A DNA stretch of 64,000 bases from Gnetum montanum (GCA_015680685.1 MNCI01004656.1:380718-444717); one strand, 5' to 3'. Shown: positions 44,841 to 57,986, counted from the stretch's first letter. A program made the numbers and translations. The notes: generated by a model not told the origin, from the letters alone.

Positions 44841-45720
44841 AATATTATCAATTTAATTAGGAGAAAACATTTGTTAGATTAGGGATAAGGACTAGATCTA
44901 TTAATTTTAAATGACATTAATAAATATCTAAAATCAAGTGGCATTACTTTTGTAGGATCATAAAGCAACTTTAATATTGATTTTTTCTTTCTAGATTAGA
45001 GAATGTTGGCATCATGAAATGTTTTAAAGCATATGATAAATAATTAGATCTTATCATCATCCTTTGTACTTCATATTATTAATAGATACACAAAGTATTA
45101 GATATTCTAGAGATAAAGGCACTTTAAAATAACAACAAAAATAAAGAAGGATTTTCAAAATGAAATTAAGAAGATTTAGAATCCAAGTATGAGCTTTACA
45201 AAAGCTCTAATTACAACTATCCTCAATATTTTCAAAGGGTAAAATAAAAAGAATTAACAATGGCTTAATAAAGAATGGAAGACAACTAGAATTTTCCTAA
45301 AGACTTTGAAGTCAACAGAGATTATCAGTTAATATAGAAATTTTATTTGGACTAAGAATAGGGAATTTGTCAAATAAAGACAAACTAGTTTATTAGAAAT
45401 GGTAAAGAAAGATCCCATATGTTTTTAGAATATATTTTAAAGCAAGAGAAGAAGAAACTATCCTTTCTCTCTCAAAGATATTGAAATTTTTTATCAAGCT
45501 CTATTTCATATGAATGGCAAAACATAGGAATTTCATATCTATGGTAATACACTTTAGATAAAATGTATACTTCTAATAAAAATGCCTTCAATACTTATAT
45601 GTCCCCATTTTGTGTGGATTTAGGATCCATTACATGTTATGGTTTTTTGTCGATATGGCTAACTATGACTATTTAATTGGCCAAGCAGTACACATGCAAA
45701 TCCCTATTTCTTTTCCAAAG
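44841..45720. other. No gene seen; left flank of E6
   Basis: AT-rich. It ends in TATTTCTTTTCCAAAG, the first part of an 83-bp tandem unit completed beyond E6. CAAAG (45716-45720) is the left target duplication of E6. Confidence 0.55.
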
Positions 45721-46611
45721 TGATGAAGCATCTAGTCATTGTGTCAACTAGGCTAGGTTGATGGAGCCTCGTTAATGTGGCTGCATCAACAGGGTCACGT
45801 CGATGCATCTCTCCAAGCATTGACATGGCCTTGTCAACGTAGAGTCTATTTCTGCTATAAATATAAATGGACCTACTACATTTATGGCATCTGATGTTCA
45901 AGTTGTAGTGAAGCTCTTGTAGTTTGTCTCCATGAAAGTTAGAGTATTTCCCAAGTGTTTGTAGTAGGAGTTTAGAGAGTGTATGGCTCTTTATTTGAGC
46001 ACTAATGTACCTTAGCCCATCAGTGTGACCAACAATAAAGATGAGCTTTCTGAACATTCCTTATAGCATTTCGATTAAACTCCTTAAGCATCAAAATGTT
46101 TTAATATTTTAACATCTTAATAATTCTAAAAGATTTTATTATTATCACTTTACAGTTATAGTCCTTGTTATGGTTTATGAGAACCATAAGCACGACCATC
46201 TTGAACATATATCTGACACTTGGAAACCCAGTGATGCCTAATGTATAGTATTCCAATAGTGGTTTAGACATGCTCAAGATGTGCATGGAGGATGGGATTG
46301 GTTGTTTATGCTAGGGATAGTTAAGCAGTAGAGTATAGTATTCATAAAATCAAATAGTCTTTCATTTCCTACAGTAGAAGAATTAAACTTTAACAACAAA
46401 AAGAAAATTTATAGAAATCAATGGCATCCTTCTCAATCAACCATCATTCAGATCATAAGTGAGGGTGGAAAGATAATGACTACTCTAACTGAGGTTTTGC
46501 TGGCTAGAATTCTATGTATGTAAGTGCTTACAGTCTTTAGAATTTGACTAGGTTGCACGTGAACGCTCGTGATTCGTATGGTTGGGCGTAGGGGTACCTT
46601 GCTGCTCATCA
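45721..46611 (+). repeat. E6 5' LTR (891 bp)
   Basis: It starts TGATGAAGCATCTAG and ends GCTCATCA. U3 carries GGTTGATGGAGC, CACGTCGATGCATC and TTGTCAACGTAG repeats. TATAAATA lies at 45856-45863. Confidence 0.92.
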
Positions 46612-46612
46612 T

Positions 46613-46630
46613 TGGCATTGTTACCGAGAA
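46613..46630 (+). promoter_or_regulatory. E6 primer-binding site (tRNA-Asp type)
   Basis: TGGCATTGTTACCGAGAA, one base after the LTR, matches the plant tRNA-Asp primer site at 12 of 18; all differences are transitions. Confidence 0.75.
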
Positions 46631-46773
46631 CTGTTAGTATTTTGTGTGCTCTCTAGCCTTAGCATGATCATCACTTACCTTGTTGGAATGGACCTATTAT
46701 GTAAAAATATACTCATACTAGATGACTTAAATAAGTGTATGGTACACTAAGTTATTTGTTGTTTAACACTAAT

Positions 46774-49200
46774 ATGTCTTCTTCTCACAGGCAAGATGAA
46801 TCCAACCCACAAGTGCCCCAAGAATGTTGGGTGATATATACTCATCCGAATGAGTATATTCCCAAATTCACCTTCATCTTACATCAAGATGAGCAGATGT
46901 GATGGAAGGACATGGAGGGCAATGTTATATTGCCCCTAGTTGATCGGTTTCAAGAATGCTGCTCCAAACTCTCACCAGATTGGGCATTCAAGATTGAGTT
47001 GAGGAGTAAATGATGGAGGATCATGATAATTGGGACTATCGTCCAAATGAGTCACAATGTAAGTGGGACCTATAGTAGGCACAACATCATGAACAAGCAA
47101 AGGGCAAAAGTTCTAGTAACCCTTTGTCTCCACTCCTATGTCAGAACATATGATCCATCATATAGAGTTAAGGGTCAAGTAACATCGAGTTCCAAGATGT
47201 TGAGGGATCTCCTGGAGGAGATCATGATGAAGGAGAAGATGGACATGAAGATCGAGGCCATTGTCATGGGAGAGGAGGTGATCAAGATAGTGGCGATGGT
47301 AGACCTTCCTCCTCATCTCATTCCCCGCTTTCCACTTTAGCATCATCAAGTTTTGAATCTTAACAAAATAATCATAGGAGGGATCATGATGGGGATGATC
47401 ATTGAGACTGACATGATCAAGGACACTGACCGAAATGTCATGACTGAGGGCATGGGCTATCATGGAAGGATTACCATCATGAAGGAGAGGTAGCAAAGAC
47501 TATCATGGATGCCATGGCCATCCTCAGAACCATGACCATGATGAACCATTTCTTGCCACTTGAAACATGCTCAACATAGTAGAGGCAGTTCATATACCTA
47601 CTAGGCATTTGCAGGATGGCCAAATCAAGCGCATCAATATGAACAACATTCCCAAGTTTGAAGGAGGATATAATTGTGATCCATAGACTCACTTGCAAGA
47701 ATTTCATGATGCCTGCATTCTACAAAACATTGAAAATGAGTGGAAAAAACTCAAGCTATTCCCCTGAACACTCATTAAGAAGGCAAAAAGCTAGTACCAG
47801 TCTTTGGAGCCAAAGTTGATTAGATGATGGAGTATGATGCTGAAGCTCTTCAATGACAAATACCAAACTTACTCTAGGGTGTCTAATCTAAGATGATAAA
47901 TCTAGAGGTGGAAACAAGGTAGCCACAAGCCCTTAGATGCAGCCATGAGCAAATATTACTCGTTGTTGCACCGATGCCCTGGTCATAGCTACTCTTAGCA
48001 AGAGCATCTCCAATGTGTCATAGATGGGCTCTATTTCAAAATAAGAAGGACCCTTGGTGTTTATGCTCAAGGATGGCTATCTGAGTTAAGGGCTCATTAG
48101 CTTCAACGATTAATTGAGTAGGTAGCCAAGGAAGAGGGGGAACTATAAAAATGGGAAAGTGCAGAGGAATATAATTGGGACCCTTCCATCTAGAAGAGGA
48201 AGGTGTAGTTTTATGAAGATGAGAAGGAATCATCTCTGGATGCAATGGTGAATAGGAAGAATTTACCCATACAAAAGTTCACTTCTAAAATTTTGGCCAA
48301 GGTGGACAAGATGTGGGATTCTTTGGATGAAAAATTCTAAAGTGTTCTAAAAAATTTTAAAGAATCCAAAGAATAATGTAATGATCTGGATTGAAGAAGA
48401 AGAAAAGAGGCTGAATGTACCTACCACAAAGGTAAGGGTAAGGTTGTGGCAATAGAATAGGTTGCAGACTCATACATTGAGGAAGATGATGGATGTGACG
48501 TATGCTAGTATGAACATCTTAAGGGATGTTGTCCTGTGGTGTCACATTTGCAAGAGTTAGGGGTGTACGCTCTGAATCCTTGCTTAGCAAAAAGGAAAAC
48601 ACCCTGGAGATTGCCTTATCCCCAAGGAAATTTTAGGTAGTTCCACTAGCAACAAAGATATTATCCAAGTTGGGCTCTACCACAATTGTATGAGCACTAC
48701 CAGTAGTGGTAGCACCCACAATCATGGGGGATGCCACCACCAAGGTAGTAGTACCCTTACCGACAACCAAATCCTTATGGGTACTACACTCAATAGCCAA
48801 TCTCCGTGTGGGACTCTTTTAGTCATGTAACCTTTCAATATCATTACTACCCTCTAGAATACTTTTGGGCCCAATATTTATCACCTAAGGGAAAAAACCC
48901 ACATCTACACTATCCTGCACCATTTTCTTCTACCATACCTATTCATTAGCACTCAACTCAGCTATCTCCTACTCTAGCCATGTAGGGAGAAATACCTCCA
49001 CAGCCATAGCAACATCATGCCATGAGGGTTGTCAATTTACAACTAACTTCCTAGCTGAGTGGGTCCAAATCAAAACCACCAAATTTTTTTTCTGGCTTAA
49101 TAACCTAAACACACCCTCACACTCATCTACAACCAATGCCTTTGCATCTCTAACTACCTCTGATACTCAATCCTTCAAGTAATCTTTGAATCAAACACCT
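46774..49200 (+). pseudogene. E6 gag with proline-rich tail (decayed)
   Basis: The ATG at 46774 starts MSSSHRQDESNPQ. Near 46868 is the shared N-terminal block FTFILHQDEQM. An acidic/Arg linker follows (47180-47490), then the capsid core at about 47640-48120 (NIPKFEGGYNCDPQTHL, WKKLKLFP, YYSLLHRCPG, IDGL), a Retrotrans_gag pattern. A Lys/Glu region (48120-48480) leads to a Tyr/Pro/Gln-rich tail (48600-49100). Stops are mostly TAG. As in the other copies, no CCHC knuckle was found. Confidence 0.75.
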
Positions 49201-49690
49201 TCCAACATGTAAACTGTCATGTTAACATATGTTGTGAAGGATTGGATTAAGGTGGGTGATCTCCCTCAAAAATTGGTTGATCTAGGAAGCCCCCTCATAT
49301 GCCTTTATGTAGCAAGAAAATATCCATGCAAAGATCTTTTGGATTCATGGTTAGGTGTCAACCTAATTTTACATGATATGTACAAGACCTAGAACCTACC
49401 CTTGTTGAAGAAAAGCAACATTTGACTTGAGTTCATAGACCAATCTATCACTGTTCCCTTGGGATTGGTAGAAGATATTGTGACCACTGTTTGTGGATGG
49501 TCCTACCCTACTAATTTCCTAGTGATTCGTGTCGATAACTAGAAGGGGGACTTCTTGATTATAATGGGAAGAGCATGGCTCAACATGATGGATGCATGTT
49601 TGGGACTCCAAGATCTCTCCCTTGAAATCTCCAAGGAAAATCCTTTTGGGAAGATCGAGAAGAAGTGTGTTCCATGCATCATGTACAATG
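49201..49690 (+). pseudogene. E6 aspartic protease (decayed)
   Basis: The active-site motif is VDLGSPLICL (Asp at 49279-49281), the Athila-type D-x-G form. Downstream come SITVPLGLVEDIVTTV (about 49446), the GWSYPTNFLVI strand and LIIMGRAWL (about 49555), the counterpart of the ILGRxFL block. A 66-codon minus-strand frame over this region is a shadow. Confidence 0.75.
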
Positions 49691-50250
49691 ATTTTAGGTG
49701 CAACTATGTGTAGAAACTCTGGTCTGTTGAGTAGACATCCTTTCAAATGTATAGTCGGTGTGCTCCACAATGACAAATTCAACAATGCATGTACATAACA
49801 ACCACTAATCAAGAAGGTAACCAATGGCTAACTTCTAATTATGATAGCAACACCCTATGCATAGAACCCTTTGAAAGCCTTGTATGTACTTATATGGGGA
49901 TCATAGATGAACTGGAATAGGTCCATCAGCAACTTTCCACCACTAATGATGCTACTAATTGGGGAAAGTTGTAGATCCCTGAAAGATTTAAATAGGAGCC
50001 CCTAGAACTAAAGCCCTTACCAGTCAATCTAGAATATGCATTCTTGCAAAATAGTAAACCGATAATAATCAATGCCACTCTTGCTCCTGGGTAAAAGAAG
50101 AAGTTGCTAAGGATGGTGAATAAGTGATTGACTACCTTTACATGGTCATATTCTGAGTTAATAGGGATTGATCCTAGGGTATGCCAACATCAAATCTATA
50201 TCGACCCTTCCATGAAGCCATGATGATAGGCACAAAGACGATTGAATCCC
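49691..50250 (+). pseudogene. E6 protease to reverse transcriptase linker
   Basis: Translation gives an acidic, weakly conserved linker (CIEPFESLVCTYMG, about 49857; LEPLELKPLPVNLEYAFL-like, about 50000), as usual before the reverse transcriptase of Athila-like elements. The LPVNLEYAFL block is typical of Ty3 pol just upstream of the polymerase fingers. Confidence 0.65.
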
Positions 50251-51480
50251 AAACTTAAATAGATCGTCAAAGATGAAATTGAGCAATTGTTGAAGGTAAG
50301 ATTCATCTATCCCATTGCAGATAGTGAGTGGGTTAGCCCACTCATTATTATGCCACAAGGATGATAAATGGAGGGTTTATATTTATTTTCGATTACTAAA
50401 CATGGCAACCTTTAAGGATCATTTTCCACTTCCATTTGTGGACTAGGTGTTGGATACCATGTCAGGGCATTATTACTATAGCTTCTTGGATGGTTATAGT
50501 GGCTATAACCAAATCCATATTGCACCAGAGGACCAGGACAAGATAATGCTTATGAGCCCCTAGTGGACTTTCACATACAAGAAGATGCCCTTTGGCCTAT
50601 GCAACATGCCCACAACCTTCCAATGCCTTGTCCTTAGCATCTTCTAGTTGTAAATTGACAATGGTGTAGAAGTTTTTATAGATGACTTCTCCACCTATGG
50701 GGAAACATTTGAGTAAGCCTTGGACTGCCTTGAGTAGGTTTTGAAGCGATGTGTAGAAACTAACTTACGGCTCAACTTGCAAAAGAGCCACCTAATGGTC
50801 CAAGAAGGCATTGTTTTGGGACATCAATTTTCACAAGTAGGATTGAAGTGGATCTTGAAAAAATCAGGGTTATCCAAGGAATTACCAATCAGTCAGGAAC
50901 TATAAGGGATGTTTGGTCATTCCTTAAACACATTGGTTACTATCGGTGCTTCATCGAGAATTTTTCAAAGATCGCCAAGGCATTGGTGGAGCTGACCAAG
51001 AATGATGCCCCATTTGCCTAGACTAGGAAATGTGAATCTGCATTCCAAACACTAAAGCAAAAACTCATAGAGACTCCAATTCTATGAGCCCTTGATTGGT
51101 CTAGACCATTTCACATCATGATAGATGCATCTAATTATGCATTGGGAGCCATGTTCACATAGTTGGATGACCAAAAGAGTCCATATTATGTCCATTGTGC
51201 AAGCCATAGTATTGTGGGTTCTTAGCTAAATTACACCACCACCCAAAAGGAGTTAATAGTAGTGGTGTTCACCTTGGAAAAGTTCTATCACTATGTGCTC
51301 GAATACAAGGTATTTGTGCATACGGATCACAATGCCATCTAGTTCGTTATGAACAAACCAACAGTGAGCCCCCATGTCATACGGTGGCTCATGATTCTTC
51401 AAGAATTAAATCTTACTATGGTAGAAAAAAAGGGAATTGATAATGTGGTGGCCAGTCACTTGTCTTGGTTACAATGGAAT
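50251..51480 (+). pseudogene. E6 reverse transcriptase and RNase H (decayed)
   Basis: Blocks in order: YPIADSEWVSPL (about 50310), FLDGYSGYNQI (about 50490), MPFGLCNMPTTFQ (about 50585), the catalytic FIDDF (50675-50689, both Asp kept), NLRLNLQKSHLM, GIVLGHQFS (about 50810) and the thumb-region FLKHIGYYRCFIENFSKIAK. RNase H follows with FHIMIDASNYALGA (Asp at 51124), QKELIVVVF, VHTDHNAI and IDNVVASHLSWL, where the last conserved Asp is Ser. There is at least one frameshift near 50365 and several TAG stops. It is non-functional but clearly of the Athila branch. Confidence 0.88.
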
Positions 51481-51639
51481 AGCACAAAGGAAGAGAGCCC
51501 ACTCTCTAACTAGTTTCCAGATGAACTTCTCTTTGCTGGAGTAGTTATGAAGGAGGCTCCCTCATAAGTGAATTTGTTTAATGACATCCTTACCTATATT
51601 CTTATACAAGAGCTACCAAAAAATTTGGATCATTGAAAG

Positions 51640-52820
51640 AAATAACAATTTCTTCATAGAGCCAATCACTTCATGGAAATTAATGGATCCCTTTACAAGG
51701 TGTGTGTAGATGGCTTGGTTCGATGGTGCATCCTTGATGCAGATGAACTGCACATCCTCCAAGATGCTCATGAGGGCCCTTGTGGGGGTCATTATGTAGG
51801 AAGGTTCATGGCCATTAAGATCCTACTCATAGGATACTATTGGCCTACACTCTTCAAAGATGCTCAATGATTCATTTGCTCTTGTGATCGATATCAAAGA
51901 GATGGTGGGATGACAACAAGAATGGAGGGACCTCAATAGTGGATTTAGCCATTCAAACCCTTCGACATTTGGGGCATCAACTTCATGGGCCCCATCACAC
52001 CCATGTCAAATGGGAAGGTGTACATCATTGTTGTGGTGGACTACTACACCAAGTGGGCAAAGGCAGTAGTTCTTAACAACTATTCCTCAACCGTAGCCAT
52101 GCAGTTTGTTGAACAACGAATCATGAATAGGTTTGGGGTGCCGTGTGCACTCATTTCAAACAATGGCACTCACTTCACAAGTGCTACTTTTTGTAAATTC
52201 ATGCAGCATTTGGGAGTAGAACATAAATTAACAACACCCTATCACCCCCAAGCCAATGGGCAAGCTGAGGTCACAAACCAGGAGATTACAAAAATTCTAA
52301 CTAGGATGATTAGCAAATATAGGAGGGATTGGAGCACAAAAATTAACGATGCCCTATGGGCCTACCGCTCAACTAGGAAACTTTCTATAGGCTACTTCCC
52401 TTAAGAGTTGGTGTATGCAAAACTACTAATGCTCTTGATTCAGGTAGAACTTTGTACACTATCCATTGCAACTAACTTAGGTCTTGACTTATCCATAGCA
52501 CAATGTGAACAAATCATCAACTTAAATGTGCTAGACGAGAATCGATTGGTAGCCCTATCATCAAATGAGGTGCATAAGGAATATAATAAACAATGTCATG
52601 GCCTTAGGATTTGGGAGGTAACATTTCAATGTGAAGATAAGGTTCTTTATTGGAACCCCAGACATGTGCGGCAACGGACCAAGTTTCAAACACCGTGGAA
52701 GGGACCTTATATTATTTCCAAGACCTTTCCATTTGGAGCCCTACTCATACACAAACCTAACGAGCCAACCAAAAAATAGTTGGTAAACATGCAGTAATTA
52801 AAACCCTTCCATGAACTACA
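51640..52820 (+). pseudogene. E6 integrase (long open core, two catalytic Asp lost)
   Basis: The zinc-binding segment is at 51673-51920 (HILQDAHEGPCGGHYVG, then CSCDRYQR, with the last Cys now Tyr). The core, 51985-52404, is open for 139 codons. The first catalytic Asp is Asn (WGINFMG, 51979-51981) and the second is Asn (LISNNGTHF, 52159-52161); the Glu (52267-52269) is kept with the normal 35-residue spacing. The C-terminal domain runs in a frame open at 52408-52779 (RLVALSSNEV, VLYWNPRHV, WKGPYII). Both Asp-to-Asn changes are single G-to-A transitions. Confidence 0.9.
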
Positions 52821-53518
52821 CCAAACCAGTGTTGCTACCATTTCGTCGAATGGTCAACCACATTCTGTCTTTCAAATCTCCTCCTCCAAGCTTAGTTGTG
52901 GGGGAGATCGCTACCCATACTAAAACAGTTGAATGGGCCTCTTAGGTCTTTTCTTTATTTTTTGTTTTACACCATTGTTTTTATGTTTGACTTTTCATAC
53001 CTACTCTTTATCTTTCTTATATATATAGATATATTTCACATTTAGTCGTTCTGTTCTATTTTATGTTAGTTATTCCCCTCTATCTATTTTTGCTAATAAA
53101 GCTATCTTATTACCATAGGATGTGATGGTGTGATGGTTGTGCCCAATGGGGACATGCTTGTTATGGTTGCCTACTATATCAAGTTCTCACCTTAGCATTT
53201 TGGTTTTAGGAAGCTAAGTTATACTTTCATTTCATTTAACAGGTAGTGAGTCCATGTCATCCACCCATCCACACACTCTATGGTTTTCCCTATTTTGGAA
53301 ACATGCAATCCCTCTTTCATTCAAAATAACTTTAAATAATTTATGGCTTGAATAGTTTCCCAACTTGAGAAGGGTCCAATGGGGTGAACAATGTGTGATT
53401 TTAAGGGAATGCAACATTATTTATGCTTTTCTATTCCCTTATATGCAAACATGTTCTTATGAACTTCTTACCATTCCATATCCCTTCATAATTGGAAGCT
53501 ACATAGCAATCTATCCTT

Positions 53519-53557
53519 CAAAAAAAAAAACAAACAAACAAACAAAAAGAAAAAAAC
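53519..53557 (+). repeat. A-rich (CAAA)n tract
   Basis: Low-complexity A/CAAA run at the same relative position as the A-rich tracts of E1, E3 and E4. Confidence 0.85.
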
Positions 53558-54349
53558 ATGGGAATTCAAAGCACACACCTTAGACCAACCCTAAAGGGCT
53601 ACAAGCACTAGTTATGGGACTTGTCTTGTCCCCTCTAAATCAGGCCCTTTCTCACTTCCTATATCTCATCTATTTTGGAATGGTAGTTATTTTATGACTG
53701 TACTCTCATGTTTCAAGGGATGGACTAGTCTTAGAATTTTGATGTAAATTCATTGAACATGGTTGGTTTTGGTCTAGATTGAGGATGGGTCCTACCAGGT
53801 CACTTAATCATGAACTTCACAAGGGATTTCATGTAACCATGATTAGGAATTCCATTTCACATGTTCTAGTTCCTTCCTCAATTTCTCTCCATTATTCGCC
53901 TCATTGATAATTTTATTTTTTGATCATTTGCCTTGATTTGATAGAACTTGTAAATCCTTCAGTTGGTTCTTGTGGGTGTGAGTATTAACTTCTGATGGCC
54001 ATTAATTAACTATTGGGCCCATGAACTCCTATGTTGCTGATGTGCAAGGGCACACAAGGCTGAAGTCTGCTATGGGAAGGACTCACTTGCACATGCTTTG
54101 GTCCTAGTTGTTAATCTCCTAACCCTTTGATATAGTTGGTCAACCATTTTTATGCTACCCATCATCTAGCTCTTCATCCACCAAGTCCCCTATAATGACA
54201 TTCTCCTAACTTTGACTCTTCTTTTGACATGAACATCCCTTCCTTATTATTCCATGATGTTCTCAGGTCTCTTAGCTTTCGCATGACTCTAGTTGTGTGC
54301 CACAACTCGTAGATTTGGGCCTTTACTTCATTATTCAATGGTGGTCAAC

Positions 54350-54460
54350 GTAGCTAAATAGCTACATTGACGCAGCCCTATATACGTAGCGCCCTACGTC
54401 AACGTAGCCCCATTTACGCAGCCCCATTGAGACAATGACTAAACCCCTATATATACATGC
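54350..54460 (+). promoter_or_regulatory. U3-like promoter block upstream of ORF3 in E6
   Basis: Several GTCAACGTAG-type blocks (54348, 54400) with CATTGACGCAG (54365) and CCCATTGAGAC, followed by a TATA-like CCTATATATACATGCG (54447). The LTR U3 of the same element has TTGTCAACGTAG followed by TATAAATA. E3 has a comparable TATA-like box at 9831-9843. It may drive a separate ORF3 transcript; this is inference. Confidence 0.45.
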
Positions 54461-54879
54461 GTTATGCCTTAGAATATTGTCCATTTTCTCATAACGCTAG
54501 GGGATTTTTTCAAGTTTTCCACATCCAATATTCTTCCTTAGCACATCACCATCCTACTGCTTATCCACATCTACTTGTTCCTTCACTCTTTTGCTACTAG
54601 AGGGATGCTCTACATCATGGGGGCCTATGATTTGATAGATTGGGACATGATGGCTAATCAAAGTTTAACGCATCCTAGGAACACGATGGCTAATTAAAGC
54701 GTAAAGCACCACCCTAGTGTAATCCAAACACCTAGGGATATGATAATCCAAATACCTAGGGTTAATCAAAATACCACCTTAGATCACACAAAATGTAAGT
54801 GTCACTATCATAGCCAAGCCATCATGAGAAGGTATCTTATGCCATTTTGGGGCAACATGCACATATTTTAATTTGTGGT

Positions 54880-57749
54880 TATGCTATGAGGAGGAATTAC
54901 CAAAACCAAGACATCCAAGGGAGGAAGGACTATCACAACCTTGGGAGAAATGACCTAGAACTAAATGGGGATGGGCCACACAACCTCAAGAGCACATAGA
55001 GTGCTCACATGCAACTAGCCCTCTCTGTGAGGAACTTGACGTGGAATCTGTTTGTCAAATTCCTAAAGAAGAGGTCCCCAAAGAATAATCATGGGGGGAC
55101 AAGACTCCAACAAAAGTGCCAAGGCTTGAGGTCAACTTGACCAGGGCCTACCTTAATACTATCATGCCAAAAGAGCTACAATGAATGGTCCTTCAAGAGT
55201 TAAGCTTCAGACCATTCCTAGAAAGTGCACTAGAGGAAGTCAAAACTTAGCTATAGAATTCTCCCATGTGGCAAATCATCACATCTAGTGGTGAGTGGTA
55301 CTTAGGGAAAACCTATCTTTTCTAGACAAATTGACAGTTGAGGTTGTGAGTAAGAATCAAAGATATCCATGTATCTTACTCTATAGAGGCAATCGCGCAA
55401 GCCCTTGGGTTGCCTGAGACCAGGGTTGATGTGATAGAAATTTCCAGACAAGCAAACCCCAAGGTAAAAGCAAAGTGGACTAGGTGATGTTATGGGGTGG
55501 ACTATAAAGAGTTTGGCACATTGACCACCACATAATGAGTTTACTCCAAAATTGCATCTTACCACTTAAATCCAATGGTAAGACCCAACAAAATCACTGC
55601 CTTCTCTACTCGTGCATGTGCCACCTTAAGTGGGAAATTTCCCATTAACCTATCACAGTTACTCTTCTTAGAAATTGAGAAATGGTTCATGAGAAATGAT
55701 TGTGGAAGGCGAGATTTACACTTTCCTTGCCTCATTAGAAAACTATGCAAATGGTCACGAATAACATGATTTGCCAATGACATACTCCATCATGCTCTAG
55801 TTGCCTCATGGCATGAGATGATGAAAGATAAAACATCTTCCACAGCAAGAATAGAGGAAGAGTAGCCACCACCTCCACCATCCACACTAGCAACAGGGTC
55901 AAACTCATGCATGATCGTAGAGCACATACACAAGATCCAATAGTCACTCCTATGTCAACAGAAGCAATAGGTGGGAACTAGCAGTGGTGGAGACCCTTCA
56001 GTGTACCATCCTACCATGAGCCATCTAGAGAAAGTGGCTCGATCTGTGCGCCTATTGGAGAGGGCAGGGCCGATGCTTTTAGCTACATGAACACAAGTGC
56101 CCACAAGAATAAACCCTAGCAGTTGAGAAGTAATAGTGTCACTAACCCAACAATTATTTTCAGAAATTTTAGGGAATGCTACTACTTTCTTGATGCGTTT
56201 GGAGGAGGGTGAAGGGGAAATTGTCTTGGTAATGTAGCATCAAGGATAGGAAGTCGCGGTAGACGTGGTCATCGATATAATCGCCATGGATATCAATGCA
56301 CCTGCAATGCCTATACCGGATGTACATGGTCTTAGAGATGTGTAGCTGTCTACAGGTACTCGGAGTGGTAGACTCAATGTAGCACAACACAAAGAATTGT
56401 TGGACCAACTGGTGGAAACTAGGCAACCACTTCCGAATATCTTCGACCTTCTAGAAAAAATCACTACAACCTAGTCGGAGCTGCTCTTGGGAAAAGGCAA
56501 ATGCCTCATTCTAGAGGGGCAACTGGAAGTAGCTTAGGCAGACAATCAACGCTTAGTTGCAGAGGTTGCCCAACTGAGGGTCCAACTTGCCGATCTAGTG
56601 ATAAGCAACCATGAAGTCACCACAGATGAAGCTCTTCAATAACTTCAAATCAAACTCGAATAGGTCAAGTACAAATGACAGTCAACGATCTTCGACAAGT
56701 CCTTAGTGGAAGCACATTCTTATTATCTAGATAAAGACTTGACAGAGGTTCGTCAGGAAAATGTTGGGTTGATCGTTGAAGTTCATTTCCTGTGCAATGT
56801 TGGTCTCAAAAATCAACAAATGAAGGATTATATATACCAACAACAGAAGGAGTTGGCTAGGGTAAACACTGATGTAAGGAGATTGGCTACCGAGAATTGC
56901 AATCTATCAATGGAGGAAGTTTGAGACTTGTGATAGAAAATAACCATTGAGATTGTTGCTTGGAAAAATGAGCCCTCAAGTTTGAATGAGTGAAAAATCA
57001 CTACATGGACCAATTGGGGTTGCAAAAAGAGGTTAACGAAAAAGAAATCCAAGTCACAAAGCTAAGATGAATGAAGCCCTCCAATAGCTCAAGGAAGGAG
57101 GCAAGGTATGGCAACCCATCTTTGATGGGTTAAATGCCTACAACCAAGTTGAGATTCATCTCAAGGAGCTGCAAATTGAAGAAATGATAGAATAAATGGA
57201 ACTAGCCAACCCTCATTATGCAAACCTTGCCATGCTTACAGCTAGGAGGTTGTGTTCAGACCTTGAGAAGCAAATGGCCACCTTGTATTTGCTATACGAG
57301 GGTGAGTTCAAGGCACATAAGGAGATAGAGTAAAATCTAGAAACAGCAAATGTGGAACTCGAAGTTCTTCACACTCTCTTTAAGGGGCAACGCTTTATTG
57401 CGGAGAACCTAGCCTAATGAATGGATGATCACTAGTGGCTGCAAGCATCAATCTAAGTGTTTGACATCAAACGAAAACAATTTGCAGCCTAGTTCATCAA
57501 TTTAAAGGAGCTCTTCCCTATGTTTCCATGTCCTTGGGAAGTTCTTATTCTAGCACACATTGGCAAAGCAGCTTGCATTGTGAACAAACCTAGAAGTAAG
57601 GAGGACAAAATGAGGCCTCTGTTGGAGGCTTCCAATTAACTCTGGAAATTGCAACAGCTGTAGGACAACCACAACCACCGCCTCAACCACCATTTGCACC
57701 TGAAGTTGGTGAGGGCCCATCAAAACCACTGCCACTAGGAACTGTATGA
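54880..57749 (+). pseudogene. E6 ORF3: globular domain, coiled coil and conserved C terminus (decayed)
   Basis: The start is uncertain, about 54880 (EEGLSQPWEK matches EGGLSQPREK of E3). N-terminal domain blocks are SFRPFLESALEEVK (about 55205), SSGEWYLGKTYLF (about 55289), LNPMVRPNKITAFSTRACAT (about 55570) and LHFPCLIRKLCKW (about 55715). The piece 56706-56924 is an open heptad-like coiled coil (LTEVRQENVGLIVEV, QQQKELARVNTDVRRL). The C terminus (about 57500-57749) has FAA, CPWEV-like and LEIATAVGQPQPPPQPP segments across frameshifts and ends PLGTV, TGA. No signal peptide or membrane segment. Same family as the E1, E2, E3 and E5 ORFs; function unknown. Confidence 0.72.
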
Positions 57750-57971
57750 TCTTCTTTAGTAACTTCAACATCTCAGTAGGGTTGTGCATCCATTGTTGTT
57801 AAGGTGTTCCATTTTGTTGTCCACAAACACCACAATTTTGTAGTTTCTTCCATACACTTGGGTACTTGGTGTATTGTTAACATCGGTAGGTATCTTGAGC
57901 TCTTTTTCTATGTGTGTCGCTAATCACCTCATACCTTCCAAATTGTAACAAACTTGAGGATGAATTTTCAC

Positions 57972-57986
57972 TCAGTCATGAGGGTA
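57972..57986 (+). promoter_or_regulatory. E6 polypurine tract
   Basis: CAGTCATGAGGGTA immediately before the 3' LTR. Confidence 0.78.

Larger units (their letters stand above)
52821..54879 (+). other. E6 untranslated spacer between integrase and ORF3
   Basis: Landmarks: TTAGTTGTGGGGGAGATC (52892), a T-rich tract (52945-53100), an A/CAAA-rich tract (53519-53557), CACTAGTTATGGGACTTG (53606), a GGGCCCATGAACTCC block (about 54016), a U3-like block (54350-54460) and CATCATGGGGGCCTATG (54613). No credible coding frame. Confidence 0.65.

Noticed and set aside
45241-45590. A possible LINE or mitochondrial fragment left of E6
   Set aside because: Translations gave only vague similarity and no diagnostic motif, so no call was made.
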